Below, in pieces: positions 58,643 to 64,000 of a DNA stretch of 64,000 nt. The position numbers and the translations under genes are program-made. How positions within the stretch are numbered: the stretch's first letter is position 1; every line of letters begins with the position of its first letter. The stretch is from JAXDMK01 sp963790325 (lineage in GTDB: Bacteria > Actinomycetota > Acidimicrobiia > Acidimicrobiales > AC-14), in NCBI GenBank assembly GCA_963790325.1, contig CAWBNY010000003.1, forward strand, positions 806,001-870,000. Direction: 5' to 3'. The notes under the pieces were generated by a model. That model did no database searches and was not told the DNA's origin. It worked only from the letters and a program-made list of their open reading frames with translations.

Positions 58643-59266
58643 GTGTCTGACGTTGCGCACCGCCGGCCGTACGACGCGCCCCGGCGTAGGGCCAAGGCCG
58701 AAGTCACCCGGCAGGCGATCCTGAGCTCGGCCCGACAGCTGTTCACCGCCGACGGCATCCTGGCCACCACCGTCACCGCCATCGCCCGGACGGCGTCCGT
58801 CTCCCCCCAGACGGTCTACGCGCTGTTCCGTTCCAAGGCCGGCGTGCTCCTTGCCCTGCTCGACGAGCTCGAGCGCTCCGCAGACGCCGTTTCCCGCGCC
58901 GCCGCCATCGAGTCGGCCCCGTCGGCCCACGAGCAGCTCGAGCTCATCGTGGCCTTCCATTGCGACCTGTTCGAGAGGGGCCTGGGCGTCATCGACGTCG
59001 TGCGCCGCACGAGTGGTCACCCGGAGGTCCGACCGGCGTGGGAGGAGGGACAACGGCGCCGCCGAGCGGCCTGCGAAGGATGGGTCCGGGCGTGGGAGAG
59101 CGTCGGCGCACTTCGCCCGGGACTCGGTGTCGGCCCGGCCACGGACCTCCTGTGGCTCCACTGTGGGGACGACGTCTACGCCGGGCTGGCCGTCGTGTGC
59201 GGATGGGATCGCGACCAGGTCGAGCGCTGGCTGGTCGGGACCCTCACCGCCCAGCTGCTCGCCTGA
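58643..59266 (+). CDS. TetR-family repressor
   Basis: A 207-residue regulator. The helix-turn-helix lies in residues 20-65: RQAILSSARQLFTADGILAT, TVTAIARTASVSPQTVYALF, RSKAGVLLALL. The ligand-binding half has no strong signature beyond HCDLFERGLGVIDVVRRTSG. It is divergent from the NDH-2 gene across an 88-bp region with a perfect operator, so it most likely controls that gene and itself. GTG at 58643 is taken. Confidence 0.92.
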   Translation: MSDVAHRRPYDAPRRRAKAEVTRQAILSSARQLFTADGILATTVTAIARTASVSPQTVYALFRSKAGVLLALLDELERSADAVSRAAAIESAPSAHEQLELIVAFHCDLFERGLGVIDVVRRTSGHPEVRPAWEEGQRRRRAACEGWVRAWESVGALRPGLGVGPATDLLWLHCGDDVYAGLAVVCGWDRDQVERWLVGTLTAQLLA

Positions 59267-59516
59267 GGCCCGCCGCCCTCGCCCGGCGGGCACCCACGAT
59301 GCGTCGGCGCCAACGGCGTCGTCGGTCCCGCCGACCCCCACCCGCGAGCTCGGTCGCGGGTCCTTCTGCCCGATCGGTCGCAACGCTGGAGGAGGCACTC
59401 ACCGTCACCGGCGGCCCCGGTCTGGTGAGGTGATCTCCTCCGCCTGCGACGTGTATGTCCCCGAAACTGCGGAGATCGTCCGGGACCCCTCCCGGCAACG
59501 TTAAGAATGCGTGGGC

Positions 59517-61202
59517 ATGGGAGCGGGGCGACCTCAGTCGGAGCGCGAGATCGACTTCGTCCGCCGGCGCATGGTTCGGTGGCTCGACCCGCACCAGCTC
59601 CTCGACACGGCCGGCCGGGTGCTGGCGTCGGGGTTCCTGAGCTCCTACACCGACAGCCGCGAGCTGCAGGCCCTGGTGCCGGCCGGGCTCCACGACCGCT
59701 CCACCGAGTCCGAGGTCTGGGTCGACTACGTCTCCGACCTGGGGGACGGGTTCAACTCGACCTACACGGTCGCCCACCTGCTGGCCCAGCCCGCGCTCGA
59801 CGTCGACGGCGAGGCCACCCGCCGGGGACGGATCCTGGTCATGGGCGGCGATCAGGTCTACCCCGTCCCCAAGCGCAGCGAGTACGAGAACCGCCTCCTC
59901 GGGCCCTACCGGGCGGCCATGCCCGGCCTGGAAGATCCGGAGACCGAGGTCGACCTGTTAGCCATCCCCGGCAGCCACGACTGGTACGACGGGCTGGTCA
60001 ACTTCACCAACATCTTCTGCCGCAACCGGCAGCTGGGGGCGCTGACCACCAGCCAGGCCCGGAGCTACTTCGCCCTGGCGCTCCCCCACGGGTGGTGGCT
60101 GTGGGGCGTCGACCTGCAGTTCGGCGACTTCCTGGACGAGGCCCAGCTGCGCTACTTCTCGGAGGTGGCGTCGGCCTTCATGGAACCGGGCGACCAGATC
60201 GTGCTGTGCATGGCCAAGGAGGTCGAGAGCGGGCGCAAGAGCTCCGAGGTGTGCTCCGACCGCGACATCGGCTACCTGGAGCGGGAGGTCGTCGTGCCCG
60301 TCGGCGGCCGGATCGCGGTCTTCCTCAAGAGCGGCCGCCACTACTACGCCCGGTACGAGGAGGAGGAAGGGTCCCGCCACCTGATCACCGCCGGCGGCGG
60401 GGGCGCGTTCCTCCACCCGACCCACCGTCTCCCCGAGCGTGCCAGCCCCTACGGCGCCGCCGCCGAGCCGACCTACCGGCGGGCGGCCGTGTACCCGTCG
60501 GAAGCGGTTTCGCAGCGGCTGCGCAAGCGTGCGATCCTCCTGCCCCTCTACAACCTGCCCCTGGCCGCCCTCCTGGGCAGCCTGCACGTCATGCTGGCAT
60601 TCCTCCTCCGCCTCCACCTCGAGGGGCAGTACCTGACCATCGGCCCGGCCGACCTCTGGGACGCCTCCTGGGAGAGCCCGGCCGCGTCCCTGATCGTCCT
60701 GCTGGGGATCGTCGGCATCGGGGCCATGGTGCTGCTGGCCCACGACGCCACCGGGCTGTCCCGGGTCAGCCTGGGGGTGGTCCATTTCCTGCTCCAGGTG
60801 GGTGGTCTGGTCTTCGTGTTCGTGGTCGCGTCGGCGGGGGCGGCGGCGGTCGGGTCCGACGGCGGGGTCGCCCTGGCCACGTTCCTGCTCCTGACCTGGG
60901 TGATAGGCGGGATCGGTGGCGTCCTAGGGATCGCGGCCTACTTCTGGGCCGCCAACACCCTCGGTTACCACGGCAACGAGTCCTACGCCCCCCTCCACCA
61001 CGAGCACCTGAAGAACTTCCTCCGCCTCCACGTCGACACCGGCGGGGGCCTCACCATCTACCCCGTCGGCATCGACCGGGTCGGCCGGCGGTGGCGGCTG
61101 GCCCCCGACGGCGCCCCCCACGAGCCGTGGTTCGTCCCCGACGGACCCCCGCCGGTGCCGCACCTCATCGAGCCGCCGATCCGCCTCAAGGGCCGGGGTT
61201 AG
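59517..61202 (+). CDS. Membrane protein with metallophosphoesterase domain
   Basis: A 561-residue protein of unusual layout. Its first 300 residues carry a metallophosphoesterase: VMGGDQVYPVPKRSEYENRL (metal Asp), AIPGSHDWYDGLVNF (GNHD-like with Ser for Asn), SGRHYYARYEEEEGSRHLIT and GGGGAFLHPTHRLPERA (His). Then four membrane helices follow (LPLAALLGSLHVMLAFLLRL, IVLLGIVGIGAMVLLA, VVHFLLQVGGLVFVFVVASA, TFLLLTWVIGGIGGVLGIAA) and an 85-residue tail (HHEHLKNFLRLHVDTGGGLT). Substrate unknown. ATG 59517 is preferred (AAGAAT 8 nt upstream); GTG 59511 is also possible. Confidence 0.85.
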   Translation: MGAGRPQSEREIDFVRRRMVRWLDPHQLLDTAGRVLASGFLSSYTDSRELQALVPAGLHDRSTESEVWVDYVSDLGDGFNSTYTVAHLLAQPALDVDGEATRRGRILVMGGDQVYPVPKRSEYENRLLGPYRAAMPGLEDPETEVDLLAIPGSHDWYDGLVNFTNIFCRNRQLGALTTSQARSYFALALPHGWWLWGVDLQFGDFLDEAQLRYFSEVASAFMEPGDQIVLCMAKEVESGRKSSEVCSDRDIGYLEREVVVPVGGRIAVFLKSGRHYYARYEEEEGSRHLITAGGGGAFLHPTHRLPERASPYGAAAEPTYRRAAVYPSEAVSQRLRKRAILLPLYNLPLAALLGSLHVMLAFLLRLHLEGQYLTIGPADLWDASWESPAASLIVLLGIVGIGAMVLLAHDATGLSRVSLGVVHFLLQVGGLVFVFVVASAGAAAVGSDGGVALATFLLLTWVIGGIGGVLGIAAYFWAANTLGYHGNESYAPLHHEHLKNFLRLHVDTGGGLTIYPVGIDRVGRRWRLAPDGAPHEPWFVPDGPPPVPHLIEPPIRLKGRG

Positions 61203-61232
61203 GCGGCCGGACGCGGCGGGCGGCCAGGCCGC

Positions 61233-61428
61233 TCAGCCGGCGGCTAGCGAGAGGGGGAGACTGGTCATGCCCTCGGAGATAGGGATCGGTCTGCCACTGG
61301 CGGCCGACGGGGCGAGGCCGTCGAGTTGGAGCAGCGCCGAGAGGGCAACCGGGGCGACGAGGCGTACGAGAGGAGTACCGAGGCAGTGGTGAATCCCGTC
61401 GCCCGTCGCCGAAGCTCAGTTGGCGGGC
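61233..61428 (-). pseudogene. Cytochrome P450 C-terminal remnant with 7-bp duplication
   Basis: The minus strand encodes RQLSFGDG, then after a frame change GIHHCLGTPLVRLVAPVALS and ALLQLDGLAPSAASG, ending in a stop. Joined, they give LSFGDGIHHCLG, the P450 heme-Cys loop, and the helices after it. The break is an exact tandem duplication of CGTCGCC (61397-61403 and 61404-61410). The I-helix and ExxR regions are absent upstream. Confidence 0.8.
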
Positions 61429-61876
61429 ATCCTCTGTCGTGGTCGTGGTTGCTCTGGTTGCTCCGCGCCGCCGGGGAGGCGGCGCCCGTCCCGACTGCGA
61501 TCAGCCGGTGATGTACGCCGGCGCCGGCACGACGTCGACGCCGAGAACGAGGGTGTTGCCGGCCGGGCTGAACGTGGTCGCCGCCTCCTGATCGGCGAAG
61601 AGGCTGTTCGTGGCGCCGGCCGGGGCTGGCGGGGTGGTCGCGTGTCGGGGTTCGAGCAGCAGCGCTCCGATCCCACCGGCCCTGCCGGCCAGGGCGGCAT
61701 GGTCTCCCGGGCCCCCCGCTTGGCCAACGCAACCGCCCTCGTCGCCACCGACGCCCGGCTGGTGCAGGCCGAGGAGCTCGCCGGCTACCTGTCCGAGCAC
61801 CCGGCGGCGGCCCTCGCCTTCGCCGAGGCCACCCGCTGAGCCAAACTGGTGCCCAATTACGTGCAGCTACACATCT
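61429..61876. other. Gene-free stretch with unassigned fragments
   Basis: About 450 bp between the P450 remnant and the FAD monooxygenase gene. Short open fragments exist on both strands (plus strand ARLVQAEELAGYLSEHPAAA ending at 61839; minus strand NSLFADQEAATTFSPAGNTL ending at 61501), but none has a start, length or recognisable domain to be called a gene. It looks like decayed coding DNA. Confidence 0.45.
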
Positions 61877-63337
61877 CTAGGCGGCCGCCCCGAACCAGGT
61901 CGCGAGCGATCGAGGCAGCTCGGGGTCGGTGAGGTTCCCGGCCCAGGCGACGTGTCCGTCTGGCCGGATCAGCACGGCCGGGGGCGCGGCGACCTCGCCC
62001 ACGACCGGGAGCTCCCACACGCCGTCGTGGCTGGCGTCGACCATCCGGACCCGACTTGCCCAGGGAGCGATGTCGAAACCGTCCGGTTCACCGAGGTTGA
62101 GGAGCACCGGACCGGCCTCGTGGAGCAGGGCGAAGAAGGGCGTGGGGCCGTCCGCGGTGTGCAGGTCGAGGTCGGGCATCCGCCGCCCGAGCAGCGGGTG
62201 CCCCTCCCCCAGGTCGTAGTGGACGTCGAGACCGGAGAGCATCCCGGCGATGCGCCGGCGAGGCTCGTCCATGCCGAGCAGGTCGGTCAGGATGTCGCGC
62301 AGGGCGGCGTGGCGGTCATCGGGTCTCGCCAGCGCGACCTGGGCCATCGTGTTGTGCAACACCCGGGCCCCGACCGGGTGCCGTTCGGCGTGGTAGCTGT
62401 CCAACAGGCCCTCCGGTGAGATCCCCTTCACCACCTGGGCCAGCTTCCACCCCAGGTTCACCGCATCCTGCACCCCGACGTTGAGGCCCTGGCCGCCCTG
62501 CGGCGGATGCACGTGGGCGGCGTCCCCGGCCAGCAGGACCCGGCCCTGGCGGTAGGAGACCGCCTGTCGGGTCATGTCGGTGAACCGGGAGATCCAGGTC
62601 GGGCTGTGCGCCCCGAAGTCGGTGCCGTAGACCGAGACGAGTACGTGGCGGAGCTCCTCCACGCTGGGCTCGCCGGGGTGCACGACCTCCCGTTCGGTGA
62701 GGACCACCCTGACCGTCGCTCCGTCTGCGGCCCGACCCATGGCATGGGAGCCGACGCTGTCCTTCCGGAAGCCGAGCTCCGGCTCCTCGTCCATCTTGAC
62801 CTCGGCGATCATCCAGCTGGTCGTGGGATCGGACCCGGCGAAGTCGATGCCGGCGACCTTGCGGATCAGGCTGCGTCCTCCGTCGCAACCGACGAGATAC
62901 TGCGCCCGGAGCGACGTGTCGTCGGACAACCCGACGTCGACGCCGGTGCCGTCCTGAACGAAGCCCACCACCTCGCAGCCACGGAGGATCGGAACCCCGA
63001 GCTCACCCACCCAGCCGGCCAAGATGGGCTCGAAGATGCTCTGGAACAGCGCCAGGACGTAGTTATGGCGGGTGGGGAAATCGCTCAGGTCCAAGGTGGT
63101 CCCGGCGAAACCGAGAGCCGGGACGACGGAGCCGGCGGTGAGGAACCGCTCCGCGATGCCACGCTGATCCAGCACCTCGATGGTGCGGGCGTGGAGACCC
63201 CCGGCGCGCGATCCGTCGACATGCTGGCTGGTGCGGCGCTCGACGACGACGACGTCGATCCCCGCCAACGCCAGCTCGCCCGCGAGCATCAACCCGGTCG
63301 GGCCTCCTCCGGCGATCACCACCGCGTGCTCGGTCAT
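61877..63337 (-). CDS. FAD-dependent aromatic monooxygenase (RdmE/Rox type)
   Basis: A 486-residue group A flavoprotein hydroxylase. It has the FAD-binding VVIAGGGPTGLMLAGELALA, GSRAGGLHARTIEVLDQRGI, the DG motif in LVGCDGGRSLIRKVAGIDFA, the FAD-ribityl motif VLLAGDAAHVHPPQGGQGLN, and a C-terminal thioredoxin-like domain from about residue 390 (DLDLHTADGPTPFFALLHEA, then VLIRPDGHVAWAG). Relatives hydroxylate polyketides, phenols or rifampicin. The substrate is unknown, and no natural product genes lie around it. GGAGG lies 10 nt before the ATG at 63337. Confidence 0.9.
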   Translation of the reverse strand: MTEHAVVIAGGGPTGLMLAGELALAGIDVVVVERRTSQHVDGSRAGGLHARTIEVLDQRGIAERFLTAGSVVPALGFAGTTLDLSDFPTRHNYVLALFQSIFEPILAGWVGELGVPILRGCEVVGFVQDGTGVDVGLSDDTSLRAQYLVGCDGGRSLIRKVAGIDFAGSDPTTSWMIAEVKMDEEPELGFRKDSVGSHAMGRAADGATVRVVLTEREVVHPGEPSVEELRHVLVSVYGTDFGAHSPTWISRFTDMTRQAVSYRQGRVLLAGDAAHVHPPQGGQGLNVGVQDAVNLGWKLAQVVKGISPEGLLDSYHAERHPVGARVLHNTMAQVALARPDDRHAALRDILTDLLGMDEPRRRIAGMLSGLDVHYDLGEGHPLLGRRMPDLDLHTADGPTPFFALLHEAGPVLLNLGEPDGFDIAPWASRVRMVDASHDGVWELPVVGEVAAPPAVLIRPDGHVAWAGNLTDPELPRSLATWFGAAA

Positions 63338-63450
63338 GGCGTTCCACCCTCCTGGCGTCGGAGTTCGGGCCGTGATCGGCGCCGCCGCCGAGTCATGGTC
63401 AGCACGTCCGGGTCGCTTGCGGCAAGCCCCCTCCCCCGCGGTATTCTGTT

Positions 63451-64000
63451 CATGGTGGCGAAGGCCCACGCCGGGATGCGCGGGCTCATCTCTGGGACAG
63501 GTCCCGGTGGACATCGACGACGGCGACACCCGGTGGCGCTTCGACGAGGCGTTCCTGCGGTCGAACTGGACCTGCATCTGGGGCCGGGGCTGCCTCGGCA
63601 TCGGCCCGGAGGCGGCCGAGCACCTGGGCCACGGCTGCTGCTCCCTCGGCGCCGACCTCGACGGCGACGACGAATCCCGCAACCTCAGCGCCCTCGCCGC
63701 CACTTTGGAGCCGGCCCGGTTCGAGCACCACGCGACGGCGGCCGCGGGCGGCGTGTTCGCCGACGAGACCCGATCGAGCACCCGCGTCGTCGACGGGGCG
63801 TGCATCTTCCTCAACCGGCCCGGCTTCGCCGGCGGGGCCGGGTGCGCCCTCCACCTGGAGGCGCTTCGCTCGGGCGAGTCGGTAACCGTGTGGAAGCCGT
63901 CGGTCTGCTGGCAGCTGCCGGTCAAGGTCGATTGGCACGACGGCGAGGGCGCCGACGCCGGTGTCGAGGTGGCCACCGTCCGCCGGTGGGAGCGGCGGGA
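63451..64000 (+). CDS. Cys-rich conserved protein (runs off window, possible frameshift)
   Basis: From codon GTG 63507 onward the frame is clear: FDEAFLRSNWTCIWGRGCLG, HGCCSLGADLDGDDESRN, GACIFLNRPGFAGGAGCALH and SVCWQLPVKVDWHD. The Cys spacing and words match a conserved actinobacterial family likely to bind an iron-sulfur cluster or zinc; function unknown. The likely start (ATG 63451/GTG 63454, with TATTCT just upstream, MVAKAHAGMRGLISG) is in another frame, so one base seems inserted near 63497-63500, or translation begins at 63507. The end lies outside the window. Confidence 0.7.

Noticed and set aside
61610..61839. Plus-strand frame ending LAGYLSEHPAAALAFAEATR as a gene
   Set aside because: No start with support and no recognisable domain; kept only as part of the decayed stretch.

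Overview
The window is very GC-rich, gene-dense bacterial DNA with no rRNA, tRNA, CRISPR array, insertion sequence or intact prophage that I could recognise. A WhiB-family regulator, an F420-type CofC/FbiD enzyme, an EgtA-like ligase, PspC/LiaF proteins, GTG starts, many GTGA/ATGA junctions and TANNNT boxes 6-10 nt before start codons (leaderless transcription) point to an actinobacterium. My best guess is class Acidimicrobiia; that rank is inference.

Layout. 1-1.2 kb (minus): selD (cut by the window edge), cutA and a cupin. 1.2-6.1 kb (plus): an excalibur-like membrane protein, a GH38 alpha-mannosidase and a coupled agmatine-deiminase-like pentein. 6.3-10.3 kb (minus): gpsA, MoxR ATPase, DUF58 and a VWA protein. 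10.3-15 kb: a membrane pseudokinase, divergent from metallophosphoesterase, ABM-like protein, CofC/FbiD and PIG-L deacetylase. 15.1-19 kb: a frameshifted HU-like protein, a lipoprotein, a HAD phosphatase and a class B penicillin-binding protein.

19.1-25.1 kb holds the most striking operon: nurA-herA-sbcD-sbcC, the four-gene DNA-end-resection set best known from archaea, with a palindrome and a hairpin just upstream. 25.2-28.9 kb: TfoX-like, GGCT-like, a secreted protein, a Tat-type dienelactone hydrolase and small proteins. 29.1-32.8 kb: a LiaF/PspC module (PspC-LiaF-like protein divergent from a PspC histidine kinase and NarL-type regulator). 32.8-33.5 kb: a WhiB7-like gene whose leader has an upstream ORF and an intrinsic terminator. 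33.4-41 kb: a DinG helicase, then a coupled run YceH, DUF2207, anti-sigma-type ATPase, unknown protein and NuoF-like protein. 41-52.5 kb: DUF2784, PEP carboxylase plus transglutaminase, EEP nuclease/phosphatase, secreted hydrolase, metalloprotease, amidase, Hsp20, and an egtA/DM13/zinc-finger anti-sigma group.

52.7-64 kb looks accessory. A flavin amine oxidase and a ThDP decarboxylase form a two-step operon (amino acid to keto acid to aldehyde). Around them lie truncated genes: an FG-GAP protein, a glycosyltransferase end and an MBL-fold start fused in under 0.8 kb, and a P450 end broken by an exact 7-bp duplication. The rest is a TetR/NDH-2 divergent pair with a clear operator, a membrane metallophosphoesterase, an FAD monooxygenase, and a Cys-rich protein cut by the window end.
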